This document shows, piece after piece, positions 32,628-42,436 of a stretch of 64,000 nt of DNA. The DNA comes from Bacteroidales bacterium (GTDB lineage: Bacteria; Bacteroidota; Bacteroidia; Bacteroidales; Muribaculaceae). A program made the translations under genes and the position numbers. The stretch covers positions 62,001-126,000 of the forward strand of contig CAAGDX010000019.1 in NCBI GenBank assembly GCA_900768685.1, in the 5' to 3' direction. Each line of letters starts with the position of its first letter. The first letter of the stretch is position 1. A model generated the notes under the pieces. It was not told the DNA's origin, did not search any database, and was given only the letters and a program-made list of their open reading frames with translations.

Positions 32628-35600
32628 TTACGAGATTGCATTCTCTATTTGGCCAAGAGAAATAATCTCCCAAATATCTTTATTATACGCTTCATTAAAA
32701 CCTATTTTTTTTATGGTTATTGGTTGAGATAATTCAAATTTGTAATCACCATATCCCACCTCCTGTAATCTATTTATATGTATTAGGGTTTTCCTTCCAT
32801 CTTTACATTTGATTATTATACCAAATGGTTTTATTTTACAAACAAAACCTTCTACAATTTGACCAATTTCGAAAGGTGGGAGATCCAATTTAGCTTGCAG
32901 TTCTTTATACGGCTTTGCATATATAGTGTGTTTTTTTGTCTTTATACTGCTTATCCCTAATTTTAGAGTTTTATTTTCTTTTATAAAATCAAGAATGTTC
33001 TTACCATCAAGATCAAGTGTTTTCTTATATACTCTAACATAGTGCCCACCAACTAAATATATGAGCGTGGATATATTATTCTTATAGTATGTACCCCAAA
33101 CAGGTACTACTTTTGAGCATTCATAATCTAATATACTATAATTATAACCATCAAATTTAATAAACTTTCCTTTGTATGACCCGATTTCTTTGAATGAACC
33201 ATCAATAATTTGCTTGTTGTTGTCATCTACAATATACCAAAGTCCCAGTTTTTGGACCTTGTGAACATTGGGTTCAATGCATATTTCTTCTGTTGGAATA
33301 ATATCAGCATTTGTGTCAATATAACCTTCAGAAGCATTTTTTCTGACCTTGGCTTTGCCTTCCTCGAGCTCAGAGATGGAATTATACCAATCTCCAAGAT
33401 ACTTATTTTCGTTAATGCTAAATATCTGGACTTTATTTGCATTTATAGTAACTCTTAGTTTTCCTTCATCCCATTTGGACACATCAATTATATTATTCAA
33501 TATAATTTTATCATCATGAAATACCTCGTATCTCGAGAATTTTCTTTTTGCAATGATTGTGCCACCTAATTCTATCATATGATCATAACACTCATTTCCC
33601 TCCTCATCAATAGCACCTTTTACATTATTTAAATTTACGACAGTTGCCAAAGATCCATTAAAATGGCCAATTTCCTTATATGAAGTTGGGAGTTCCTTTC
33701 CGAGAATTGTTGAGAAAAGAGAATAATTCGCGTTTTTCTCAATTTTGATTAACGAGTCGTTTAAGAATTTGGCATTAAGTAAATCAGGAAGGATTGAATT
33801 CCCATTTCTTAGGATAGAGTATTTTCCAAAGAATTTTGATATAGACCATTCGCCTCTTGTATCTGTAATGATGGCAAGTTCCTCACAATCTTGATTTATA
33901 TATCCTGTTTTATAGTTTGAAATTACTTCTGCTTTACCTTCCAGCAGGTCACCAATTTTCGAATATTTGTTTTTGGATATGACCTCTCCTCTCTCGTTTA
34001 TCACGACATACAAACCGTTTAAACAAGCTACATATTTTTTATCTGCCCATTCTCGAATAGATTTATATGACTTATCAAAAGGAATTAGTACGTCGAAATT
34101 TTTACTTAACAATGCATCATAAGAGTTTTTTGTAACTACACAACATTCATTACTACATTTATTTATATTATTAAATTCATCAGGAAGAACTTTGTTTCCA
34201 TCAAGCGTGAATAGCGTATATGAAGTAATCAGATTTGAAGTTGAATAGTATGATGAAGTTGATACTTGCTTTGTAACACTTGCAAGGATAATTGAATCTG
34301 TGAACAACGTAATATTGTCCCATTGGGAAGGAAGAATTTGATGTTCATTTTTGTCAAAAACTCCCCATTTACCAAAAAATCTTCTCTTGATTAAACGGTC
34401 ATTCAATGGTTCTTCTATGTCATATACTTCATGGCCTCTATCATCCAATTTGCCAGTTATTCCATTTCTTTCAGCATCTGCGAACCCATCTACAAGCGAT
34501 GAAATTTTAGTGTACTCTTTCGTTGTAATACTCTCACCACCGAGCGACAAAAGGCTATAAGTTTTCGATGGACTCGAATAATAATAGTTTTTAGAAACTA
34601 AAAGAATTCCCTTTGACCACAATTCTATGGAATCAAACTCACACTCTATGTGTTTTTTATCACGTACATTCAAAACACCTTGCTTGCCTTCCTTTACAAT
34701 AATATAAAATGTTTCAACAAAAGGTCTTATTTCTGTGACACCCTCACTTAATGGGATCAAGATGTCCCCTTCAATACTTTTTATTTCAATATGTCCGAAT
34801 GCTTTAGAAACAATGATTTCATTATTCATTGTTTCTGTGTCATCATAAATAATCTCACCATCTTGATTTATATATCCTATCTGAGAGTTTTTTATAATTT
34901 TTGTTTTCCCTTCACCAACATCCTCATATCCTTCAAATACACCGATAGAACAGATTACACCATTTTTCTTATAAAGCCGATACTCTTCTCTTGTACAATA
35001 ATTATACCAGCTTCCTTCCATAATATCATTTCGCGTCAAGAACAAATCATTGTTCCATAACTCTATTGAGTCGAAATCACAAGGCAAGATTAACTTCAAA
35101 TCGAAATTTAAAATGCCATATTTCTCTTTCTTGACCTTAACGAATCCATCACAGTTGAAAGGTTCAAAAGAGGAATAGGTGTCTTCTGTTATCACAAAAT
35201 TGTCAAGTGAGAGAATCTGCTCATTAAGCCAAACGAATCTAGAATTGGCGAATTCCATCTTGGAATATGTTCCACAATAATTTGCTGGAATCCCATTTTG
35301 AGTGCCATCAAGATTAAAAAGTTGATACTCGTTGTATTCTACATCAATTGTGTGATATGTTGTTTGCCATCTGTAATTATAAGTCCTGTATCTTTCCGAT
35401 TTTTGTTCTTTACGATATTTTATCAGTTTCACAATAGCGAAATTACAATTATCTATTGTAACAACATCTCTGTATTGTGGCTGGAATATATAGCTATTGG
35501 TGGAATCTTTAATACCCAATTTCCCACCTGTTTTTACTTTAAATAAGTTGTCATTAATAATTGCTATCGGATCATCATGTTCATATGGGATAATCATTTT

Positions 35601-38600
35601 AGAGTCCTTAAATAGAGACCACCTACTAAAAAATTTCTTAGTAACATAGCCATTAGGTAATTCGATGGATTCAGAACATATCTCTTCTCCTTTAGGTGAT
35701 ATATGCCCTTCTCTCAAATTAAATGAAACGGTTATCTTCGTGTTATTGTAAGGTGAGATAGAATCATATTTTATTTTTGTAATATAACCTTTTCCAATCT
35801 CATATAAGCCCCATTTGGAACCCTTTTTCACTTTAAAAACATTCTGATTCCACCACTCAATATCATCAAATTCTGTCGCAATGACAATTCGCTTGTCGTT
35901 TATCGAATATGCCCCGACTTTACCATTTAAGTCACATCTGAAAATGGAGGGATGATACTCGCTGTACCATTTCTCGAGTTTTTCAATACATTGAAAACTG
36001 ATGGGAATGCGAACTTCTCCATGAGTATCTGATAATCCATAGGATTCTCCAGATTGCACAATCAAATAGTTTTCGTCAAGTTGGCGTATAGAGGTATAAG
36101 GGCTCTTGTCTAAGTGCTTGTCTAAAAGACAATAAATATATGATTTCTCCTCAATGCATACAATAACATTTACACCGTTGGGTAGTGGCTTAATTTTATC
36201 ATATTGAGTATCTATAAGATTTTCACCTTCTTTGTTGTATAGGCCATATTTTCCATTGCGTTTTACGATTAGTAACTCTTTATCAGTATATATTGATTCA
36301 TATTCTGCTTTTAATACGCAATGCCCATCACTGTTATATAGACCTTGAAGGTTATTTCTCTTTACTAAAATCCAATTTGACCATGAAGAAGAATACCATC
36401 TATCAAAGCCTGTAATTGTGTCAAATTCAAAATTAGAAAGTAAAGAGCAATGTACGTCAAGAATAGCCCATAGACCTCCTTTTTGGGCATATATAAAATT
36501 CTTTTGCAATACTATTTCTTCATAATCTACTGATAGCTTTTCCGAGAAGTTGTTATCAACCAAACCACACAATTCGCCCTTTGTGACCTTGGAATAATCC
36601 TTTATGCCAAAACTCACAATATTGTCATAGTCAGTACTTCTTATTATCTCTCCTTTTGAGTTGTACACATCTGTTTTTCCTGGTTGATTTGCAATTGTTC
36701 GCTCTTGTTCAAAGTTACAATTGATATATTCCATATTATTCTTATTAGAGCCGTCCAATTCTGTCACCATCCACTTCCTGCTTTCTGAATTTTTGAGCCA
36801 TAATGCAGAATAACCATGGGTGAAATGGTAATCAGAGAAAGTAGTTACTATAACTTGCTCACCAGATATAGAATAAAAGGCATAAGTGTTATTTGTCTTC
36901 TTAAATAGGTATTCGTCCTCTATAATGAAGATATCAAGGCTGCTCGAATTGTGCAAAATCACAAACAATTCAGGAGTCAGTTCTCTTAGGGAAATCGTGT
37001 CATGCGGAGACCTGTCTGAAATACGCCCTATCCCTGAGATGTAAAAACCTGACGTGCTTTCTGCCACGATTAGTCCATTTGACAAACGATGGAAATCTAG
37101 ATAATCACATGCAAACAATTCATTTCCATATTTGTCAATAAGGCCATGGTGTCTGTTAAATGACACTTTATACATTCCATTATTGCCGAATTCCGAATAA
37201 GAGGAATATTTAGCAGGAACTAGAATGACATTATTATATTTGAAACCATATTTATTGCCATCTTTGAATGGTGAGACATGCCCATCATTTTCAAGCATAA
37301 GTTTTAGAGCATTATCACGCTTGACAATTGCTTCTTCAGCTTCTCGACTTGCCCTTGCCAACAAATCATCTATCATTTGTTGTTTTGACCGTTCCTCTTT
37401 TTGAATGCGTTCCTTTACCTCTGGATGTATTTCATAGTATGGTGTCTCTGCATCAAAATAATATGGCTTAGCAGTATCTTTATCAAACTTTAGTTCGTCA
37501 ATCGTAATGAGTATACCATCCCCATTGCCTTTTGTTGGTGAATAATGCCAAGTGTTGTCTGTGTCAAGCCAATTGCATTTAAGCACCAGTTCTTCTCTTT
37601 CCTCGCTTGCCCGTTGCGCTTCTGCATCAAAGATAAATACGTTTCGCTTATTTGCATAGTATATATCTTTGCACATCAGGTTAGTAAGGTCTACATATTT
37701 TTGATTATCATCAAAGTTGAATACCCAAATAATAAAAAAATCGTTGAGCCTATAAAAAATATCACGCTGTACAACTACACTAATGAATGTCGTCGATAGT
37801 TGTAGCTCAAAGACAATGTTTAGGTTATTATATTTGGCAATGACATCTGGTTTCCTCCAATTCATATATGGCAAATTGCTATTTACCCTTTTTTCTTCAA
37901 CAACATCTGCCACACCTTTTTCGCGACTTGCGTACCCATCCAAGGCTTCATGTATAAGTCTTTTTAATCTCTTATGGCGATCACTTTCTGCTACAAGTCC
38001 ATATTTTCTTGCCTCAATTTGTTCTTTTGACAAACCTGATGTTGTCTTAATCTCACAATAGTCACTGTCATGTAAGTGGGAAAAGAAAGCAACTTGCCCC
38101 CTTTCATATTTTCTACCAGAGATTTTTACATCCTGTCTACAGTTAGTACAAATAAAACGATGTTCTCCTGCCAAAATTGATTCTTCGAAAATACGACGCC
38201 AACGGATAAGTTCATGTTCTGGTCTCTTAAAAAAAGATTCTGAATCTATTATATCTCCTTCTTTTGTGTCAAATATTTCAAGAATACTCCTTTTCACAAC
38301 ATGGGATTCTGTTTTTTTTGTGCGCTCTACTTCCTTCTTTGCTTCATCCAAAGCAATTTTTAGAGTTGTGTACTTGTTTCCTAAGGTGTTATATTCAAAT
38401 AAACTTGCCTTAATATATTTTTCTGTGTCATCAATAACAGCCTGTAGTGGCATTGATATATCGTCATAGCTAATTGTATTACAAAACGATTTGGCTGTAC
38501 TAACCAATCTTTCTAAATCGTTTCTTAATTCTTGTTCCTTATGCTTCTTTTCTTCATCCTGCCGTTTCCTGTCTTCCTCTTCTTCCTGCTCAATCAGCTT

Positions 38601-39725
38601 TTTCTCTTGTTCTTCTGCTATTTCAGACGCAGAATCTAAACTTTCTTTCGAATCATTCAGCTCTTCAAGCGTGCAATCAACGGTATTAACTAATTCATGT
38701 GAAGATTTGATAGCTTCTTCTAATGAATTCTTTACTTCTTCATGTTTGATGGTTGACAAAATGGACATGGCTGAATCCAATGATTTCTGCAAATTCTCTC
38801 TTGCTTCTTTAATCGCAGATTCAATTGCTTCCTGCTCTTTCTTTGCTTCAACCAGATACATGTAAGGTGATAACTCTTCTTTCTCTGCAACCAACTCTTG
38901 GATTTGTTGTCGAAGAGAATCGTTTTCGGACTTTTGTTTATCTAATTCTTCGTGCAATGCGGATTTCTCACTTTCGTTACTAGAACTTTCTTTAGTTAAG
39001 AGATTTATCTTTTCCTTTGCTTTGGCTGACTCTTCCTTTAAACTGCTGTTTTCACTTGCCAACTCATCTACAGCAACTTGCAATGAATCGAATTTCTCGG
39101 ATAGAATTCGATTGCCTTCCTGTAACTGGGCTATATTCTCTTCTAAAACCTTTTTTGCGGACTTTTCACCTTCAATAGTTTTGTTTGCCTCCTCTAGTTG
39201 TTCTTTATTGGTGTTATAATTAGATTGGAGTTTATCATAGTTAGCCCCCATCATCGATATTTTGGTATCTTTCTCAGATAGCTCTGATTGCTGTCGTAAC
39301 TGAATCGTCTCCAATTGCGTAATGTTATCTTCAAGTGCCCTTACTCTATTTCTAAGGGCAAGGTTCTTGCCATTTAACGACGCATTTGATTTTGTAGTTC
39401 TCTCACACTCATCTTTAAACTTTTGTTCTGAAGCCTCAAGAATCTTTTTTTCTTTTTTTAACTCTGCAATGGTTTTACTTAAGTCGTCTGCTTTACCTTT
39501 TAGGATAGAATATTTGTTTCTCTCTCTATTCATGTCCTCAGATAAAGAAACATTAAGTTGCTTTAGAGACGCAATTTCTTTGTTTTTTTCTGTCAGTGAC
39601 GTTGAATACCTGGAAATTTCTTTCTTTGCAAAAGAAATTTCCTTTTTTAAGGAGTTGATTTCTTGCAAAAGATCGCCTATATCAACTCCATTAAATAAAT
39701 GTTGAATATTTGAAAAGATAGACAT
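32628..39725 (-). CDS. Giant coiled-coil / CoiA-like nuclease / WG-repeat protein
   Basis: 2365 residues, no signal peptide, AT-rich compared with flanking comM. Residues about 15-410 form a long coiled coil rich in Glu/Lys/Ser. Residues about 500-720 resemble the CoiA/DUF6035 nuclease fold: CxxC (Cys526, Cys529), His550/His552 and Cys557 may bind zinc, then SDRHKRLKRLIHEAL, KPDVIA (Asp627) and FELQLS (Glu640, Gln642), a D-x12-E-x-Q core like PD-(D/E)XK enzymes of the CoiA type. Residues about 815-2265 hold more than 20 WG-type repeats (RNGKYGLYNKEGENLIDTQY, KGSKWGLYEIGKG). Residues 2286-2350 look like an S1 RNA-binding domain (GQIVEGFVCKIKPFGIIIK). Function unknown; a defence or nucleic-acid surveillance role is inference. 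It stands alone between two comM copies. Confidence 0.85.
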   Translation of the reverse strand: MSIFSNIQHLFNGVDIGDLLQEINSLKKEISFAKKEISRYSTSLTEKNKEIASLKQLNVSLSEDMNRERNKYSILKGKADDLSKTIAELKKEKKILEASEQKFKDECERTTKSNASLNGKNLALRNRVRALEDNITQLETIQLRQQSELSEKDTKISMMGANYDKLQSNYNTNKEQLEEANKTIEGEKSAKKVLEENIAQLQEGNRILSEKFDSLQVAVDELASENSSLKEESAKAKEKINLLTKESSSNESEKSALHEELDKQKSENDSLRQQIQELVAEKEELSPYMYLVEAKKEQEAIESAIKEARENLQKSLDSAMSILSTIKHEEVKNSLEEAIKSSHELVNTVDCTLEELNDSKESLDSASEIAEEQEKKLIEQEEEEDRKRQDEEKKHKEQELRNDLERLVSTAKSFCNTISYDDISMPLQAVIDDTEKYIKASLFEYNTLGNKYTTLKIALDEAKKEVERTKKTESHVVKRSILEIFDTKEGDIIDSESFFKRPEHELIRWRRIFEESILAGEHRFICTNCRQDVKISGRKYERGQVAFFSHLHDSDYCEIKTTSGLSKEQIEARKYGLVAESDRHKRLKRLIHEALDGYASREKGVADVVEEKRVNSNLPYMNWRKPDVIAKYNNLNIVFELQLSTTFISVVVQRDIFYRLNDFFIIWVFNFDDNQKYVDLTNLMCKDIYYANKRNVFIFDAEAQRASEEREELVLKCNWLDTDNTWHYSPTKGNGDGILITIDELKFDKDTAKPYYFDAETPYYEIHPEVKERIQKEERSKQQMIDDLLARASREAEEAIVKRDNALKLMLENDGHVSPFKDGNKYGFKYNNVILVPAKYSSYSEFGNNGMYKVSFNRHHGLIDKYGNELFACDYLDFHRLSNGLIVAESTSGFYISGIGRISDRSPHDTISLRELTPELFVILHNSSSLDIFIIEDEYLFKKTNNTYAFYSISGEQVIVTTFSDYHFTHGYSALWLKNSESRKWMVTELDGSNKNNMEYINCNFEQERTIANQPGKTDVYNSKGEIIRSTDYDNIVSFGIKDYSKVTKGELCGLVDNNFSEKLSVDYEEIVLQKNFIYAQKGGLWAILDVHCSLLSNFEFDTITGFDRWYSSSWSNWILVKRNNLQGLYNSDGHCVLKAEYESIYTDKELLIVKRNGKYGLYNKEGENLIDTQYDKIKPLPNGVNVIVCIEEKSYIYCLLDKHLDKSPYTSIRQLDENYLIVQSGESYGLSDTHGEVRIPISFQCIEKLEKWYSEYHPSIFRCDLNGKVGAYSINDKRIVIATEFDDIEWWNQNVFKVKKGSKWGLYEIGKGYITKIKYDSISPYNNTKITVSFNLREGHISPKGEEICSESIELPNGYVTKKFFSRWSLFKDSKMIIPYEHDDPIAIINDNLFKVKTGGKLGIKDSTNSYIFQPQYRDVVTIDNCNFAIVKLIKYRKEQKSERYRTYNYRWQTTYHTIDVEYNEYQLFNLDGTQNGIPANYCGTYSKMEFANSRFVWLNEQILSLDNFVITEDTYSSFEPFNCDGFVKVKKEKYGILNFDLKLILPCDFDSIELWNNDLFLTRNDIMEGSWYNYCTREEYRLYKKNGVICSIGVFEGYEDVGEGKTKIIKNSQIGYINQDGEIIYDDTETMNNEIIVSKAFGHIEIKSIEGDILIPLSEGVTEIRPFVETFYIIVKEGKQGVLNVRDKKHIECEFDSIELWSKGILLVSKNYYYSSPSKTYSLLSLGGESITTKEYTKISSLVDGFADAERNGITGKLDDRGHEVYDIEEPLNDRLIKRRFFGKWGVFDKNEHQILPSQWDNITLFTDSIILASVTKQVSTSSYYSTSNLITSYTLFTLDGNKVLPDEFNNINKCSNECCVVTKNSYDALLSKNFDVLIPFDKSYKSIREWADKKYVACLNGLYVVINERGEVISKNKYSKIGDLLEGKAEVISNYKTGYINQDCEELAIITDTRGEWSISKFFGKYSILRNGNSILPDLLNAKFLNDSLIKIEKNANYSLFSTILGKELPTSYKEIGHFNGSLATVVNLNNVKGAIDEEGNECYDHMIELGGTIIAKRKFSRYEVFHDDKIILNNIIDVSKWDEGKLRVTINANKVQIFSINENKYLGDWYNSISELEEGKAKVRKNASEGYIDTNADIIPTEEICIEPNVHKVQKLGLWYIVDDNNKQIIDGSFKEIGSYKGKFIKFDGYNYSILDYECSKVVPVWGTYYKNNISTLIYLVGGHYVRVYKKTLDLDGKNILDFIKENKTLKLGISSIKTKKHTIYAKPYKELQAKLDLPPFEIGQIVEGFVCKIKPFGIIIKCKDGRKTLIHINRLQEVGYGDYKFELSQPITIKKIGFNEAYNKDIWEIISLGQIENAIS

Positions 39726-39755
39726 ATATTATACTCGATATTTGTTTTTAATTTA

Positions 39756-41303
39756 TTATGATCCTCTCTCCGCCCAGTCACCGCGGTCCAGATTGCGGTA
39801 GCCGATGGCTTCCGTGATGTGTCGGGTGAGGACTGCTTCGCTGCCGTCGAGGTCTGCTATTGTGCGGGCAACTTTGAGGATGCGGTCGTAGGCACGGGCG
39901 GAGAGGTCAAAGCGGGTCATGGCTGCTTCCAGGCGTTTCATGCCTTCTTCGTCCGGACGAGCGTATTTGTTTATCATTCTGGAGTTCATCATAGCGTTGC
40001 AATAGACGTTTTTCTCGTTTTGGAAACGGCGGAGTTGTATTTGTCGTGCGGCAATCACGCGGCTGCGTATGCTTTCCGATGATTCACCTTTTTTCAGGGA
40101 TGCTATTTCCTCAAACGGCACGGGGAGGATTTCCACTTGTATGTCTATTCGGTCCAGGAGCGGTCCGGAGATGCGATTGAGGTATTTTTGCACCATACCT
40201 GCACCGCAAGTGCACTGTTTTGTGGGGTGGTTGTAGTAGCCGCAGGGGCAAGGGTTCATAGATGCCACGAGCATGAATCCTGCGGGGTAGTCTATGGAAT
40301 ATTTTGCACGGGAAATGTTTATGTGCCTGTCTTCCAGCGGCTGACGCATCACTTCCAGCACTTGGCGACTGAATTCCGGAAACTCGTCAAGGAAAAGGAC
40401 TCCGTTGTGGGCAAGGGATATTTCTCCGGGCATGGGGTTTGTCCCGCCGCCCACGAGTGCTACGGGCGAAATGGTGTGATGAGGTGCACGGAAAGGGCGT
40501 TGCGTCATGAGCATAGAGCCGCGAGCAAGTTTTCCTGCCACGGAGTGTATTTTTGTTGTTTCCAGTGCTTCCTGGAGTGTGAGTGGTGGAAGGATGGAGG
40601 GTAAACGCTTAGCCATCATGGATTTACCGGAGCCGGGAGGACCTATGAGGAGGATATTGTGTCCGCCTGCACATGCCACTTCAAAGGCACGCTTCACGTT
40701 TTCCTGTCCTTTTACGTCCTCAAAGTCGCAGTCAAAGAGGTCGCTTGCTTTTTGAAATTCTTCACGGGTGTTTATAACCGTCGGCTCTAATTTTTCTTCA
40801 CCGATAAGGAAGTTTACCACTTGCTTGAGGGATTCCACGCCATATACTTCCAGGTTGTTTACCACAGCGGCTTCGCTGACGTTTGCCTTTGGCACGATTA
40901 GTCCCTTAAATCCCTGTGCACGAGCCATTATTGCCATTGGGAGCGCTCCTTTTATTGGCAGCACGCTACCGTCAAGTGCAAGTTCGCCCATGAGCATATA
41001 TCCGCTGAGTTGCTCTGCCGTGATTATGCCGGAAGATGCGGCTATTCCCACGGCAATGGGGAGGTCGTAAGCGGAGCCTTCTTTTTTCACGTCGGCGGGT
41101 GACATATTCACCACAATATGGTGGCGTGGCATACCGTATTCCGCCTCAATGAGTGCGGAGCGTACTCGTTCATAACTCTCTTTCACGGCGGCATCCGGCA
41201 GTCCCACGATTGTGAAACCGATACCTTTGTCGGAAGATACTTCCACTGTCACGGGAATGGCATCTATTCCGCAAACTGCTGCTGCAAAGGTCTTTATGAG
41301 CAT
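39756..41303 (-). CDS. comM: ComM/YifB-family Mg-chelatase-like AAA+ ATPase
   Basis: 515 residues, full length. An N-terminal Lon-like domain (VGLPDAAVKESYERVRSA) is followed by the AAA+ core with Walker A GPPGSGKS (221-228), Walker B GVLFLDEFPEF, and a Cys-rich insert (CPCGYYNHPTKQCTCGAG). A C-terminal Mg-chelatase helical domain ends it. ComM is a hexameric helicase that promotes branch migration in natural transformation. Its 3' end carries the 150-bp direct repeat shared with the remnant at 32099, so the gene is intact but its tail may have been re-formed by an integration event. Confidence 0.93.
   Translation of the reverse strand: MLIKTFAAAVCGIDAIPVTVEVSSDKGIGFTIVGLPDAAVKESYERVRSALIEAEYGMPRHHIVVNMSPADVKKEGSAYDLPIAVGIAASSGIITAEQLSGYMLMGELALDGSVLPIKGALPMAIMARAQGFKGLIVPKANVSEAAVVNNLEVYGVESLKQVVNFLIGEEKLEPTVINTREEFQKASDLFDCDFEDVKGQENVKRAFEVACAGGHNILLIGPPGSGKSMMAKRLPSILPPLTLQEALETTKIHSVAGKLARGSMLMTQRPFRAPHHTISPVALVGGGTNPMPGEISLAHNGVLFLDEFPEFSRQVLEVMRQPLEDRHINISRAKYSIDYPAGFMLVASMNPCPCGYYNHPTKQCTCGAGMVQKYLNRISGPLLDRIDIQVEILPVPFEEIASLKKGESSESIRSRVIAARQIQLRRFQNEKNVYCNAMMNSRMINKYARPDEEGMKRLEAAMTRFDLSARAYDRILKVARTIADLDGSEAVLTRHITEAIGYRNLDRGDWAERGS
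39770..39920. repeat. Direct repeat, right copy (comM 3' end)
   Basis: About 150 bp that matches 32105-32255 with only a handful of substitutions and in the same orientation. Together the copies bracket the giant gene. Confidence 0.85.
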
Positions 41304-41335
41304 GGCTGAGGGGTGTTTTTATATGGTGGTGAAAT

Positions 41336-42373
41336 TTATTTTTCCGTGTCTGCTATTGCGGCTATGGAGTCGCAGAGGGTTGTGACGGATGTGCCGCGGT
41401 ATTTTTGGCTTCCTACGGAGTCGCAGAGGATAAAGAGCGGAAGTCGCTGAATGTTAAGTTTCCTTATTTGCGGAGAAGCCACTGCACCGGCAGTCCACAG
41501 TTCTTTTCCTGAGAGTGGTGCGTCCGCAATGCTTTTCTTCCATTCCGCAGTGTCTTTTTGCAGACCGATGTTCAGGATAGCGAGTTTTTTGGCGGCGTAT
41601 TTTTTGCCGAGGCTGTCAATGGCATTTTTCACGGAGTCTTTTCTCACTTCTTCAGCATCGTGGAAAAAGAGCAGAGACAGGTTGCTGTCCTTGGGGCTGA
41701 ACGTGGTGAGCGAATCGTCTTTGCAGTAGAGCGACATCGGCATCACCGCCGTTTCCTTTGCATCGCTTTCAAAGCGGAGGAGCATAGACGTGTAGCCTTC
41801 CACTATCTGTGCAGGGCGGTACTCCTCGTTTATGGAAAGGAGCACGGAATCCGCACGGACGGGGTTCCGATTGCTGTCGTAGTAAATGGCAAAGAGTGCT
41901 GCGGCAAGTAGATTTTTCTCGCCTCGAGCAATCTCACTTTCAATAGCGGCATTTATGTCATCGGAGTTGTCGTGAAGTAGAAGTGTCTGATTATCAGTAA
42001 TAAAACGAGCGAGGCGTTCTGCATCGTCATTTCCGTCAATTTCAATTTTGTATGGGTCGCTGACGGAAAACTTACACTCTATATCATCTCCGTTTTGAGC
42101 AATAATGTGTCCTATCACCACGGTTTGGTTTGTGATAATGGTGATAAGTGCAGGCTTTTCGGAGCGACCTTCAAAGGTGAAATTGTCGTTGATAGCGGAA
42201 GCCACGCCTATTTGCAAAGCCGAGCCGTTGAAGTAATAAAACTTCAGGTTTCGTGTTCCGAGTCCCTCAATGGTACCGTTTACTCGGAAGGTGTCGCTGT
42301 TGCCGCAGGCTGTGAAAAGGAGTGCGACAAAAAGTGAGATGATAATATGTAATTTTTTAAGAGCCTGTTTCAT
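41336..42373 (-). CDS. DUF4369 / thioredoxin-like lipoprotein
   Basis: 345 residues. The leader LHIIISLFVALLFTACG gives lipid Cys23. An N-terminal DUF4369-type beta domain (FRVNGTIEGLGTRNLKFYYFNG) is followed by a helical linker and a C-terminal thioredoxin-like fold (LSLLFFHDAEEV, KKLAILNIGLQKD, LNIQRLPLFILCDS). The CxxC redox pair expected in the thioredoxin part is absent, so it is unlikely to be an active disulfide reductase. Probably tethered in the periplasm or outer membrane. It is 32 nt downstream from comM's start on the same strand, transcribed toward it. Confidence 0.7.
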   Translation of the reverse strand: MKQALKKLHIIISLFVALLFTACGNSDTFRVNGTIEGLGTRNLKFYYFNGSALQIGVASAINDNFTFEGRSEKPALITIITNQTVVIGHIIAQNGDDIECKFSVSDPYKIEIDGNDDAERLARFITDNQTLLLHDNSDDINAAIESEIARGEKNLLAAALFAIYYDSNRNPVRADSVLLSINEEYRPAQIVEGYTSMLLRFESDAKETAVMPMSLYCKDDSLTTFSPKDSNLSLLFFHDAEEVRKDSVKNAIDSLGKKYAAKKLAILNIGLQKDTAEWKKSIADAPLSGKELWTAGAVASPQIRKLNIQRLPLFILCDSVGSQKYRGTSVTTLCDSIAAIADTEK

Positions 42374-42381
42374 AAAGAAAG
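42357..42381. repeat. Dispersed motif, copy 1 (AAGAGCCTGTTTCATAA)
   Basis: First of four near-identical copies (others 44891, 53465 and 62653). Here it overlaps the start codon of the DUF4369 gene (MKQAL). Confidence 0.6.
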
Positions 42382-42436
42382 TTAAAAAAATGAGGTCGCA
42401 TATCCGTATTTCTTTTTGGCATCACGGCAGCAGCCG

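Noticed and set aside
32628..41303. Prophage or integrative element with its own recombinase
   Set aside because: No integrase, transposase, relaxase or phage structural gene can be found between the comM repeats.
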